Positions 22,431-33,129 of a stretch of DNA of 64,000 nucleotides are shown here, in pieces. Numbering within the stretch: the stretch's first letter is position 1; each line of letters starts with the position of its first letter. Made by a program: the position numbers and the translations under genes. A model generated the notes under the pieces. It saw only the letters and a list, made by a program, of their open reading frames with translations. It had not been told where the DNA came from and ran no database searches. Source of the stretch: Doris montereyensis (lineage: Eukaryota; Mollusca; Gastropoda; Nudibranchia; Dorididae); assembly GCA_037039925.1 (NCBI GenBank), contig JAXRKP010000455.1, positions 170,001-234,000 on the forward strand. Reading direction: 5' to 3'.

Positions 22431-25400
22431 TAGACAACCTCAAGGTGGTAACCCCACCATCTACCTAGGGTACAGTGGGCTAATCCCCTGCTTATCCAAA
22501 ACAACCTCATTCAGAGAAGTAAAAGTAACATAACCGGCTTGATCTTTCGAAGACGAACTTGGAAACGAATGCGGACTGTGATTTGGGAACATGGAATTTC
22601 GAAGTAGATATTTTGGCCATTACAGAAAGAAACAAAAAAAAAGGACAAGGAATGGAAAATGTAGGACCGAATCATATTTTAATCTTCTCGGGAATAAATG
22701 TCAAAGATAGAGCTAGAGCAGGCCTCCTAGTGCAGAAAAGGCATGAAAAGCTACTAGAAAGTTGGGAATTTACAAGCCCACGGCTATTAGAGGTTTATTA
22801 TTAATATCTTATGGACCAAACGAAGACGCAACTAAAGAAGAAAAGATATCTTCGAAATCGATTTACAAATAACTGCAGAGAATCTTTAAAAAAAACAGGA
22901 ACTAATGGTTTTTGAAGATTTAAACATTAGAATACGCAACAATATAGAAACATCAGGAGGAGTGATACGTAAAGAAGGAGAGACAACAGCTTCTCCAAAT
23001 GGAGAGAGACTAATAGATTTTCGCTAAAGAATAACATGAAAATAGCCAACACCTTTTTTCCTCATAAAGATATCCACAAATATACAAGAGTAAATGAAAA
23101 CAGGTGTGAAAAGTCAATGATAGACTACATAATAGTTAGCAGCTTTCTTTTTTACAGTACATTTGATGCAAGAGTAAACAGAGGAGCAGAAATACTTAGT
23201 GATCATCACTTAGTGATTGCCAAAATGAGATTACTGACTGAAGAAAACAAACAGAAAAGGAAAGAGAAGAAAGCTACTAAACTCAAAATAAAGGAACTAA
23301 ATAAACCAATAGTAAAAGAGATATACCAATCTAAGATAAAAGATGTATCAGTGAAAGGCAGATGGATCTGAATGATAGCACAGTAGAAGAAAAGTGGCAA
23401 TTCTATAAATAAACACTCCCCAGTTGTACCGAAGAGGTCTCTGGTAGGAAACAAATTAAAGGAGATAGGAAAAGAACAGCATGGTGGAATGAGAATATCA
23501 AGTCTAAGATCAAAGAAAAGAAGGATGCTGGGAAGAAATACTTGCAAACAAAGAGACCAGAGGATAGGATAGATTACGTGAATAAAATAACTATCGCCAA
23601 AGAGGAAGTGAAGAAAGCAAAACAGGAGCAATGGGAAGATTTTGGACAAAGACTTAAAGAAAGCTATCAAAGAAATCGAAAGCTATTCTGGGGACAATGA
23701 AGAGCATGAGAAAAACCGAAGCAAGCCCAATATGACAAATTAAGAATACCAAAGGAGAAATAATGAAAGAAGACAGCCAAATCATGGAAGCGTGGAGAAA
23801 GTATTTCCAACAATTACATAATCCCCCAGAACATATGAAACAAGGAGTAAATGTCAATTAGTAAGAGTATCCAGAGGAGACAGCTGAAGATGTAGATATA
23901 TCAATGGAAGAAATTCAAACAGTTATAAGAAAAGGGGAAGTCGGAAAGGCCCAGGAGCAGGCCAAGTTTATCCAGAAAAGCAAGGGAGAGAGGCAGACAA
24001 ACTACTACATGCAATATGCCAACAAGCATGGAAGTCAAAACAGGTGCCAGACGACTGGAAGAAGGTAACGGTAGTACCAATACATAAGAAAGGATCAACT
24101 ATGGAATTCTCAAACTTTAGAGGGATATCACTACTTACCGCACCAGGAAAAGTATAAGCCAGGATACTGGAAATGAGATTAAGGAAAATGGTTGAGGATC
24201 AGCTTAAAGAGCAACAGAGTTGATTTAGACCAGGAAGAAGTGTACAAGACCACATATTCACAATTAGACAAATAATAGAAAATTCCTTGAGAGAAACATT
24301 GACTTGCACCTGTGTTTTATAGATTTAGAAAAAGGCGTTTGACACTGTGAGGAGGGACGAACTATGGAACTCCTTAAAAAAACACAATGTAGAGCAAAAT
24401 TTAAATCAAGCCGTTAAAAGTTTTTACAATAAACCAACATGTACAGTTAGAGTAGCTCGAAACATATCTGCAGAATTTGATTTAGATATAGGAGTAAGAC
24501 AGGGTTGTGTCCTAAGTCCTCTTTTGTTTATCACATGTATGGATTCAGTCTCAAAGGCATCCTCAAAAATGAAGAAAATAAATGTAGGTATGTGGAAGCT
24601 GAAACCAGTAAATGTATGAATGCTTTCATTTGCCGATGATTTAGTTCTGTTTGGAAAATAAGGAAATGACCTTCAGTCGAATATCAACATTGTGAACAAT
24701 GAACTAAATAAAAGGAGAATGAGAGTAAATGCAAAGAAAACCAAAACAATGTTAGTTTCTAGGGAAGCTAAAACACAAAATCTTAAATTGGGCAGGGAGA
24801 ATTTAGAACAAGTTCAAATCTACAATTACCTAGGAGTATTGATTAACTCTGAAGGAAAACTAAGAGAAGAAATCAGCCAGAGAATCAAAAGGCAAGTGCA
24901 ATATATAACCCTCTAGGAAAGGCATTTGTAGGTAAACAAGAATTGTCAACAAAAACCAAAATGGCAGTATACAATACAGTTTATTGTCATACTCTCCTCT
25001 ATGGCAGTGAAACCTTGACCTTAGACATTAGAGAATACAGTAGAGTACAGGCAGCCGAAATGAAATATCTAAGAAGAGTAGTAGGGAAAACTAAAAGAGA
25101 CAAAATCAGAAACACAGCAATAAGAGATCAAACCAAAGCAGATAGCATAAAAACTAAGAGAGAAATAAATCAATTGAGATTGTTTGGGCATGGAAACAGA
25201 ATGACTGACAATAGAATAGCGAAATCAGTATACAGTGCTAAAGCCCAAGGTAAAAGACCAAAAGACAGACCTCGGAGAAAGTGTGAAGAATATATAAAAG
25301 AGGCATTGAAGAATAGAAATTTAACATTTTTGGAAGGAAACAGAAAAGGCCAGGACAGGGCATCCTGGAGAAATATCATCTCGGGCATCGGAACCCATAC

Positions 25401-25445
25401 ACCGAAAGGTAGAATGGCAACTGATAAAGAAAGAAAGAAAAAAAC
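22231..25445 (+). mobile_element. RTE-like LINE, copy C, near full length
   Basis: About 3.2 kb in sense within SDR intron 1. In order: monomers, leader, endonuclease pieces (ILAITERNKKKGQGMENVG; IANTFFPHKDIHKYTR; SDHHLVIAKM), linker, RT (YSEMIK region damaged; CFIDLEKAFDTV-like segment; DIGVRQGCVLSPLLF; LSFADDLVLFGK with a stop nearby), then INSEGKLREEISQRI, STKTKMAVYNTVYC, EMKYLRRVVGKTKRDKI and GKRPKDRPRRK, ending in GATAAAGAAAGAAAG. Stops and frameshifts break the frame, so it is inactive. It keeps the ~40-residue segment missing from copy B and the RT core missing from copy A, so it is the best guide to the family. Confidence 0.88.
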
Positions 25446-25546
25446 AAAGGCACCGCAATTCGATCACTTATACGGGGTTTTTTTTTTTTTTTCTTCTGAA
25501 TTCAATCGAGATCTCAAAATATGTTGTTTTTAATGAACAGTGATTT

Positions 25547-25898
25547 TGATTTGATTTGATATGATTTGATTTGATTTGATTTAATTTGATTTGCCAACAT
25601 CCACAACCAAAGTGACCGCGGGGGTTTTTGGTAGGGTTTTTAATTTTCCCCCAGACTACCTTGTAATCAACCAAGGGATCTTAAACGTGCACAGAGTTTA
25701 GTGATCTGCACACATGACCCCTTTTTATCGTCCCATTCTGATGGGACTAGGTGTCGATCCACCTATCTGAACCAGAGGTTGGGGGGGGGGGTGTCAATTT
25801 TACTCGAAAAAAGCACGAGAACATTTTTCACCGTCCTTGGAGCTTGAACCCGTGACCTTTGGGTTGAGAGGCCGACACATCTCTGGACTACCCAGTCA
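25547..25898 (-). mobile_element. SINE family 1, minus strand
   Basis: The (ATTTG)n tail at 25547-25590 (+ strand view), the body with AACGTGCACAGAGTT and ATCTGCACACATGACC, and the head at 25845-25898 (GGGTTGAGAGGCCGACAC) are the reverse complement of the 7757 copy. Confidence 0.85.
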
Positions 25899-26312
25899 TC
25901 ATCTTCTTTAAAGTAGGAAAATATATATCGGTGTGGAAGGGAAGGCACACAACTTGACGTTCAATAAGGAAATGAGGTGTCAAAAATAATATATTATATA
26001 CAATAAGAAACCTTCATCTCTTGATCATAACAATGGCAATTGTGGACTCTTCAATGTCGAATGGCATTAGAAAGGGCTAATAAATTAAATAGCTTTGCTT
26101 ATTAACAAAATCAAATGAAAACAAAGTCTACCAAATAAACAAACATAACATAAATAAAAACAACAGCAACAACGACAACAACAAAGAAGGCCAAAGAAAA
26201 GAAAATCTAAATACATTTGATAGAAAGCATTTCATATTGTTGTCAGATTAGTATAAGTTTAGCCAGCTAATCCTTACTGCATCTATCTCTTGGTTTGTTT
26301 GTTTCTTTAAAG
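25899..26312. other. SDR intron 1, 3' part
   Basis: AT- and AAC-rich intronic sequence leading to the acceptor TTTCTTTAAAG. Confidence 0.6.
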
Positions 26313-26453
26313 GTCAAAAACCTGGTTGCAGAGACTGAGAAAGCTCTGGGCCCCGTGGATATCCTGGTCAACAATGCCGGCTGTTATCCCGTGACATTGA
26401 TGAAAAACTTACTGGAGGATGAATGGGATAAAGTCATCGATGTCAATTGCAAG
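26313..26453 (+). CDS. SDR, visible coding exon 2
   Basis: Encodes 47 residues including ETEKALGPVDILVNNAGCYP and WDKVIDVNCK. NNAG (residues about 92-95 from the first visible codon) stabilises the central beta-sheet in SDRs, and the Asn of DVNCK (about 117) corresponds to the active-site Asn. Acceptor CTTTAAAG; donor AAG|GTCCGT is weaker than consensus. Phase 0 on both sides. Confidence 0.93.
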
Positions 26454-26626
26454 GTCCGTCGTCATGCAATAATATACGATAGATCTGATGTCTAGACCAA
26501 CATTATCATTTTTGGGTTGAATTCTTTTTCTGTGAGACTGAAATGTTGTAGATATTATTATCGTGTAATGATGATACATTTGTCATCATATTGTTGTGAC
26601 TGAAAATAGATTTCTTGATTTCTCAG

Positions 26627-26719
26627 GGCGTCGTGAATGGTATTGGAGCTGTTTTAGGCAGCATGGTTGAGCGACGTACTGGTCACATTGTTAACATTTC
26701 TTCCGAGAACGGGAAACTG
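26627..26719 (+). CDS. SDR, visible coding exon 3
   Basis: 31 residues: GVVNGIGAVLGSMVERRTGH, then IVNISSENGKL. The second Ser of NISS (about residue 145) is the catalytic serine, 13 residues before the catalytic Tyr. Acceptor TTTCTCAG, donor CTG|GTAAGT. Confidence 0.93.
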
Positions 26720-26790
26720 GTAAGTGTAAATGATATTCCTGAAAGATCTGTAAATTTTAATCTCTTAGCCTTGTGTGTCTGTTTATACAG

Positions 26791-27058
26791 TGGCGGTTAC
26801 GCTTCCGGACTGAGGACCATGAGGTCCCGAGTTCGAATCCTAGGAAAGCCAGGTCCGACGTTGTGTTCATCAACACACATTTTGCCACTCTACCCAGGTG
26901 CAAACGGGTACAAACACTAGCTTGGGAGTAAACAATCTGCGTCATACTAGCGTCCTGGTCAGGAGGTGATTATTGTCATTTGTTCCGCTTCACGCTATAG
27001 AAACCGGGATAAGCTCCGGCTCTATGGACCTTAAGGGCCTTTAAGGAACTTTATTATT
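26791..27058 (+). mobile_element. tRNA-derived SINE (family 2), copy 1
   Basis: B box GAGTTCGAATCC near the start, then a body sharing ordered blocks with 48498-48792: GTGCAAACGGGTACAAACAC, CGTCATACTAGCGTCCTG, TTCCGCTTCACGCTAT and CGGGATAAGCTCCGGCTCTA, ending in GGGCCTTTAAGGAACTTT. The A box is degraded. Confidence 0.82.
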
Positions 27059-27636
27059 TGTTCATGCTTTTTTTTTCAAAAAATGTTCAAATGAATGGTT
27101 AGTTGATCAATTTCGTATTCTTCCAACTATGGGGTTTCTTTTTCTCAATACATCCTATAATACTTCAACAAGATGATTGTTTTTAAATATACCCTACACA
27201 AGCGTACGACAGATTGTTTAGAATTAGTTCATAATGATTACTTTCTTATGTACGACTTAAGCAGTGATTATTTGGATTCAACCGAGTAACTTTATGTGAA
27301 AATTAACGCAATGCCTATGAAACCGATAACTGATTTTAATCTGCAGTGGGACTTCATAGAACATTTAAGTTTTTTCGTCTGTACCCGATATAACTTGTTG
27401 TGGTGTGTAACCTAGCAACCTCGAAATCCTTATTATTATTATTTGGGGGGGGACTAAAACCAGGCAATGATAAGAGTGATAACACCATCCATTACGCGTC
27501 ATCTTCTTCAATTGAATTGAATTGAATTGAATCACCCCTTAGCAAGTCAGTCTTGCAGTGTTTGCATCGGTAGAGAGATTTTTTCCAGCTCATTTACTTC
27601 TTTCCCCCCTTTTAAAGTGTTACGCACAAACCATCC
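27059..27636. other. SDR intron 3, unassigned part
   Basis: No recognised content apart from (GAATT)n at about 27510-27532. Confidence 0.6.
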
Positions 27637-27832
27637 AAAAGTTACATCTGGGTATATCGTGGAACAGTGCATAATATATCTTATTAACGAAGCACTTAAA
27701 CACAAAAGTTACATCTGGGTATATTGTGGAACAGTGCATAATATCTCTTATTAACGAAGCACTTAAACACAAAAGTTACATCTGGGTATATCGTGGAACA
27801 GTGCATAATATATCTTATTAACGAAGCACTTA
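27637..27832 (+). repeat. 67-bp minisatellite, 3 units
   Basis: Units start at 27637, 27704 and 27771 with AAAAGTTACATCTGGGTATA and end in ACGAAGCACTTA. Spacing is exactly 67 bp. Confidence 0.95.
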
Positions 27833-28670
27833 ATCCCGATTGAAACTCGATTGGGACTAATATCAGGGTCGATAATGCGAGATTGACAATTCGACTGAAA
27901 CTCGGTTGTGACTAATATCAGGGTCGATAATGCGAGATTGACAATTCGATTGAAACTCGGTTGTGACTAAAATCAGGATCGATAATGCGAGATCGACAAC
28001 TCGATTGAAACTCGGTTGGGAATAATATCAGGGTCGATAATGAGAGATTGACAACAAGATTGAAACTCGGTTGGGAATAATATCTGGGTCGATAATGAGA
28101 GATTGACAACTCGATTGAAACTCGGTTGGGAAAAATATCAGGGTCGATAATGAGAGATTGACAACTCGATTGAAACTCAGTTGTGACTTATATCAGGGTC
28201 GATAATGCGAGATTGACAATTCGATTGAAACTCGGTTGTGACTAATATCAGGGTCGATAATGCGAGATTGACAATTCGATTGAAACTCGGTTGTGACTAA
28301 TATCAGGGTCGATAATGCGAGATTGACAATTCGACTCAAACTCGGTTGTGACTAATATCAGGGTCGATAATGCGAGATTGACAATTCGATTGAAACTCGG
28401 TTGTGACTAAAATCAGGGTCGATAATGCGAGATCGACAACTCGATTGAAACTCGGTTGGGAATAATATCCGGGTCGATAATGAGAGATTGACAACTCAAT
28501 TGAAACTCGGTTGGGAATAATATCAGGGTCCATAATGAGAGATTGACAACTCGATTGAAACTCGGTTGTGAATAATATCAGGGTCGATAATGAGAGATTG
28601 ACAATTCGATTGAAACTCGGATGTCAATAATATCAGGGTCGATAATGAGAGATTGACAATTCGATAGAAA
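27833..28670 (+). repeat. 55-bp minisatellite, 15 units
   Basis: The GATAATG anchor recurs every 55 bp from 27871 to 28641 without a single register slip (15 units; one unit has CATAATG). Core: ATCAGGGTCGATAATG, then GAGATTGACAA, then TTGAAACTCGGTTG. Two variants alternate in blocks: GCGAGATTGACAATTCG and GAGAGATTGACAACTCG. There are no spacers, so it is not a CRISPR array. Confidence 0.95.
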
Positions 28671-29465
28671 CTAGCTCCATTGAAATTATGCCTAGCTCCG
28701 AAGAAACCCCCATATTAAGTAGAAGGAAACTCGATGGGAGCTAAAGACAGAGAGTCTTCAGAAGACGAAAACCCCCGCAAAAACGATAGACACAATGAGA
28801 TGAGCTTCGCCCCCTTCGTCCAGGGCCCTACGCCTCAAAGGGATATTCTTTTACTCAAACGTCTGATCTGGGATGCAAACCACCAGTAGAGACTTTAATT
28901 ATGTTAGATTTCTTTCAACCTTGTGTTACCAGGCAAATGAATCCTATTTGTTTAAAGATGGCAATTTACTAGCCTGTATGGTCACATTTATTTCTATACA
29001 AAACAACGCTGTTAACTCGAGCTCAAAAGCCAAAGCTTTTCAGATCTGGAAAAGAGGAGCTAAGTCGTGATTGCTTTTGTTGGTGGGTCATGGTTGTGCC
29101 CCTTCGTTCTATCCTCACGGAAACCTGTTAAATTTATTTTGTGTATACACACTATTTGAAGTGGAGAAAAAACTATCTACCTATTTTGGTCCAATTGTGA
29201 GCCACAGTTGTTTTTTCCCAAAGAGCTTTGAATGACATTTATTATTCTTGTTGGGGTTTTCTTTTCTTAAATAAATTAATGCATTTCAAAAGCATTATGG
29301 ATACACTATATAATTGTAATTGGCAATCTCTATAGTACCTTGATATTATCTCCTAAATTTGCCTGTTTTAATTTTGTTTACGTTAGAAGTCAAATATGAT
29401 ACGAATTTTTTTTTCATTCATTAACTTCATTCTCGTATAGGCATTGTGCGTTAAGATTGTTTTTT
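28671..29465. other. SDR intron 3, unassigned part
   Basis: No recognised coding or repeat pattern. Confidence 0.55.
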
Positions 29466-29722
29466 TCTAGTAAAATATACTTCCCCCACCCTCTCCCCCT
29501 GGTCCGGGTAGGCGGATCGACACCTAGTCCTATCGGAGACGTACGATAAAAAAGGAGGTCCCATGTGCAGATCACAACACTCTGTGCACGTTAAAGATCC
29601 CTTGGCTGTTTACAAGGCAGTCCGGGCAAAACAAATATTTTTTTTTTTTAAATCCGACCCAAAACCCCCGAGATCACTTTATTGGATGTGGGTAAAATAA
29701 ATCAAATCAAATCAAATCAAAT
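29466..29722 (+). mobile_element. SINE family 1, 5'-truncated copy
   Basis: Body (GGTCCGGGTAGGCGGATCGA, GTGCAGATCACAACACTCTG, GTGCACGTTAAAGATCCC) and (AAATC)n tail at 29697-29720. The tRNA-like head is absent. Confidence 0.85.
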
Positions 29723-29775
29723 TTTAAAACCCTATAATTAGATTTTTACCTGCTCGTTTCTACCTGTTCATTTAG

Positions 29776-29934
29776 GCAGAAAAAGGGGTTGCTGTATACT
29801 GTGGAACCAAGTTCTTTGTTGAAGGAATGTCGCAAGCATTACGACTGGAAGTTGCCGAATACGGCATTAAGATAACGACAATCCAGCCAGGATGGGTTCT
29901 GACAGAAGGCACCAACTATTCATGTGATAAAGAG
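29776..29934 (+). CDS. SDR, visible coding exon 4
   Basis: 53 residues: AEKGVAVYCGTKFFVEGMSQ, ALRLEVAEYGIKITTIQPGW, VLTEGTNYSCDKE. YCGTK carries the catalytic Tyr (about 158) and Lys (about 162) of the YxxxK motif; IQPG is the conserved PG turn after the sixth strand. Of two nearby AGs, the acceptor TTCATTTAG is chosen because it keeps phase 0 and the correct frame. Donor GAG|GTAAAG. Confidence 0.94.
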
Positions 29935-30544
29935 GTAAAGTGGGAGGTCATGTTTTGGTGTTCACTTTTAACTGCAACGTGCACATATTAATGGCCGTAT
30001 TTGTTGGAGAGAGAAAAACAACAACTCATTAGTGAGCAAAGCTGCAATGTTAGGTAATAACATAAGATAGATCTACACCCTAGCTCTGGACACATATCTC
30101 ATTTCCGTATCCGTCACTGCTTGTCGGATCTTGATCTGGCACAACCATTTCATGAGATGGATGCTGTTATTGAAAGCTAGAAAACCAACAACAACAACAA
30201 AATTAATTAAAAATAATAATAATAATATATACATAAATAAATAGACCTAGATCTAAATTTTAAAAATAAAAAATGAAAAAAAGATCTATATAAATAAAAA
30301 AAAAGAATGAAAAAAATTAATAAAAAATAATTTTTAAAATATGTATCTTTATAATATATATAAATTTAAAACAGATATATGAATTAATGATGTTCTCCTT
30401 TTGGTCATATCGGTGTGATATTATAATAATACAATTACATCCCTTTATTAGATGTTTGCCTACACCTCCTTTAAGGCCTTGCTTAGCTCGGTCTTAAAGG
30501 CGGGCAGACCAAATGTATTTTAACCCATCTGCTTTCATTTCCAG
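29935..30544. other. SDR intron 4, AT-rich
   Basis: Intron with a strongly AT-rich centre (30190-30370). No element recognised. Confidence 0.7.
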
Positions 30545-30694
30545 GCTGACAAGTATAACACTGGCCTAAACAAAAATGTGAAACTTCTGAGAGACGTAGA
30601 CGTCGCCAACAGTGTCATTTACGCCCTGTCGCAACCACCCAATGTTTGTGTTGGTGAGCTTTTGGTACAGCCTCTTGAGCAACTTGCAATGTGA
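30545..30694 (+). CDS. SDR, terminal coding exon with stop
   Basis: Acceptor TTTCCAG, then 49 residues: ADKYNTGLNKNVKLLRDVDV, ANSVIYALSQPPNVCVGELL, VQPLEQLAM, and TGA at 30692-30694. The DVANSVIYALSQPPNVCVGE segment is the conserved SDR C-terminal helix and strand. The last 38 bp, including the stop, are repeated twice more immediately downstream. Confidence 0.94.
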   Translation, partial: ADKYNTGLNKNVKLLRDVDVANSVIYALSQPPNVCVGELLVQPLEQLAM

Positions 30695-30768
30695 AGTTCT
30701 GGTGCAGTCTCTTGAACAACTTGCAATGTGAAGTTCCGGTGAAGTTTCTTGAACAACTTGCAATGTGA
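30657..30768 (+). repeat. 37-38-bp tandem triplication spanning the SDR stop codon
   Basis: Three head-to-tail units (30657-30694, 30695-30731, 30732-30768) each end CAACTTGCAATGTGA. The first is coding (ELLVQPLEQLAM plus stop); units 2 and 3 lie in the 3' untranslated region. Confidence 0.93.
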
Positions 30769-31011
30769 AGTTTTGAATGATAAACAATTGAAGTCATGTC
30801 AATATTTACAATGGTTAGTTTTTGCAGCGTTTCCAAATAATCTTTCTCAAGGTAAACCAGGAATATATTATGATATGTATTTTTAAATCCAATGTGTTAA
30901 ATTGAATTGAGTAAATGGCAATGCTCATTAATGTAAGCTTTGTGTTCTTTGAAAACTATCGTTTTTATCACATTTGATTTTCTCGTATATATTTTTGTAG
31001 TTGTTCTGTAC
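30769..31011. other. SDR 3' flank
   Basis: Likely includes the 3' untranslated region. I see no clear AATAAA signal. Confidence 0.4.
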
Positions 31012-31140
31012 GCGGCTATCCGGCGCTCCTGGTGGGTTCAACTTCTTTCTTTGCACTCTTTCACATGTCTTTTTTTATCTTGCTGTTTTCAGTTAATTAA
31101 ACCTGAGATCATTGCATATGGTCGACAGGTAATTACACAG
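31012..31140 (+). repeat. ~130-bp dispersed repeat, copy
   Basis: GGCGCTCCTGGTGGGTTCAA, a C/T-rich middle, TTAATTAAACCTGAGATCAT and TGCATATGGTCGACAGG match the family order. Confidence 0.75.
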
Positions 31141-31390
31141 AAAACAGTAGTTGAGGTGAAAAGGAGGATTGTGGGGAAGTGTGATGTAGTTGTTGTTGTT
31201 CTTGTTGGTGGTGGGTGTCTTTGTTGTGTTTGTTCGTCTATTGAGGAAAAGAGATGTTTTGACTGGATGAGATACACGTATTTCTCTTTTATTGTTTTCG
31301 TGTTGAAAGAATTTTAAAGTACAAAGTACATATCTACTATAGTATTTGTGTGAATATACGCCCACTTTCACTTTCACGGCGGTCATGTGC

Positions 31391-31526
31391 GGTTGGCGGG
31401 CGCTACTCGTAGGTCTTACTTCTTTTCTTTCACGCTGTCACGTGTTTCTTTCATCTTGCTGTTTCCTCTCAATTCACCCTGAGATCACCGCATACGATGC
31501 ATGGGGTAATGTCCAATCAAACAAAT
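31391..31526 (+). repeat. ~130-bp dispersed repeat, well-conserved copy
   Basis: Starts GGTTGGCGGGCGCTACTCGT, then TTTCACGCTGTCACGTG, TTTCATCTTGCTGTTTCCTC, AATTCACCCTGAGATCACCG, CATACGATGCATGGGGTA, and ends CAATCAAACAAA. Confidence 0.82.
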
Positions 31527-31580
31527 GAATTCACGTCGATTTTCCTTTTTTTAAACTGAGATATTATATATTTGTTGTTA

Positions 31581-31713
31581 GGGCGGATGGGTGTGCGGGC
31601 GCCGCTCCTTTCACTCTTACTACTCGTCTTTCGCTTTGCTGCTTCCTCTTAATCCAACCTAACAACATTGTCGCATACATCTGACGTACGATGTAGATTT
31701 TAATCAAACAAAA
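31581..31713 (+). repeat. ~130-bp dispersed repeat, diverged copy
   Basis: GCGGGCGCCGCTCCTTTCAC, GCTTTGCTGCTTCCTCTTAA and a TTTTAATCAAACAAAATA end, in the family order. Confidence 0.7.
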
Positions 31714-32018
31714 TATACTCCTTAGAATACAGAAAACATAATATTTCCATCAGAACCTCAGAAACGGATTCCGTAATTCGGCATCTTTTCAAAACTGACA
31801 AGATCACTGGTTATACTGTACACATACATGACGTACATTTTACAACGTGTATGTTGAAGTGATAGTTCCATTTATCTCTTTGACTCTATTGTCCATTCCT
31901 TTAAACATTGAAATGAATTTGATGATTTTTTTTTAGTATGACCGACTAGGCAGAAACTTAATAAAAAATCTATTGGAAAAGTTAAAAAGGGATTTTAAAA
32001 ATGAACGATTCAATCAAT

Positions 32019-32132
<114 letters not shown>

Positions 32133-32260
32133 AAAATTTGAATCCATTTACGATTGCTGTAGATCTACATGCATTTTTGTTTTTGGGTATATTTTGTTTT
32201 ACTGGGGTATTTTTTCCGTAATCAACTCAGCTGAAGTGAAACAAAATTGCAAATCATCAT

Positions 32261-32405
32261 GGGCGGTAGGCAGGCAGGACTGGTAGGTCCTACAGCTTTT
32301 CTTTCTCGTTTTCACATGTCTTTCATTTCATTGTTTCCTCTTAATTCACCCTGTAATTATTGCGTGTGGTGGCACGGATTGCAATGGACACCAAACAAAA
32401 CAAAT
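32261..32405 (+). repeat. ~130-bp dispersed repeat, copy
   Basis: GGACTGGTAGGTCCTACAGC, TTTCACATGTCTTTCATTTC, TTTCCTCTTAATTCACCCTG and GTGTGGTGGCACGGATTGCA, ending CAAACAAAACAAA. Confidence 0.8.
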
Positions 32406-32740
32406 ATGTAAGTCACCAATCAGGAAACAGAAATGACGTGATATTTTATCCTTTTTTTTTCTTGCTTTCAGTCGCGTTTTCGATACATTTTCTGTGTGTG
32501 CATTGTTTTTGTGTTATTATGTTTTTGTTTGTTTGTTTGTTGTTGTTGTTTTTTGTTTTCGTTTGTGGTTGTTGTTGTTTTTGGGGAGAGATGGAGGGGC
32601 TGTGATGCTATTTCGGCGGAGAATTATTATTTCATGGTAAGATATGTATAATTAGTATTGTTACTACATAAACGGAATAAATCACCAATTATGCCCTTCT
32701 CTAGCATACCAGAACATCACTGACTTTGAATTTGAGCTTG

Positions 32741-32744
<4 letters not shown>

Positions 32745-32824
<80 letters not shown>

Positions 32825-32839
32825 GAGAGAGATAGAGAG

Positions 32840-32882
<43 letters not shown>

Positions 32883-33075
32883 GGGGATGGAGATAAAGAG
32901 AGAAGAGAGAGAGAGAGAGAGAGAGATACGGACAGGAAGACAGACAGATAGAGATAAACAGACAAGCAGACCGTAACAAGAGACGGAGGCAGAGCAGAGA
33001 AAGACAGAGCCAGAAACAGAAAGACAAGGGATAGCGAGGGATGGAGATAAAGAGAGAAACACAGACTGGGAAGAG
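32745..33075. repeat. (GA)n / GACA-rich microsatellite
   Basis: Pure (GA)n to about 32930, then degenerate purine-rich GACAGA sequence. Confidence 0.93.
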
Positions 33076-33129
33076 ACAGAGAAACAAATAGACAGAGACA
33101 CCACCAAAGAACCAGACAGAGATACTGGA

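Noticed and set aside
27833..28670. CRISPR-like regular repeat array
   Set aside because: The 55-bp units are contiguous with no unique spacers, inside an intron of an animal gene.
19595..30694. Recent horizontal transfer of the SDR from bacteria
   Set aside because: It has five exons with proper splice sites inside repeat-rich animal DNA; resemblance to bacterial SDRs is common for this superfamily.
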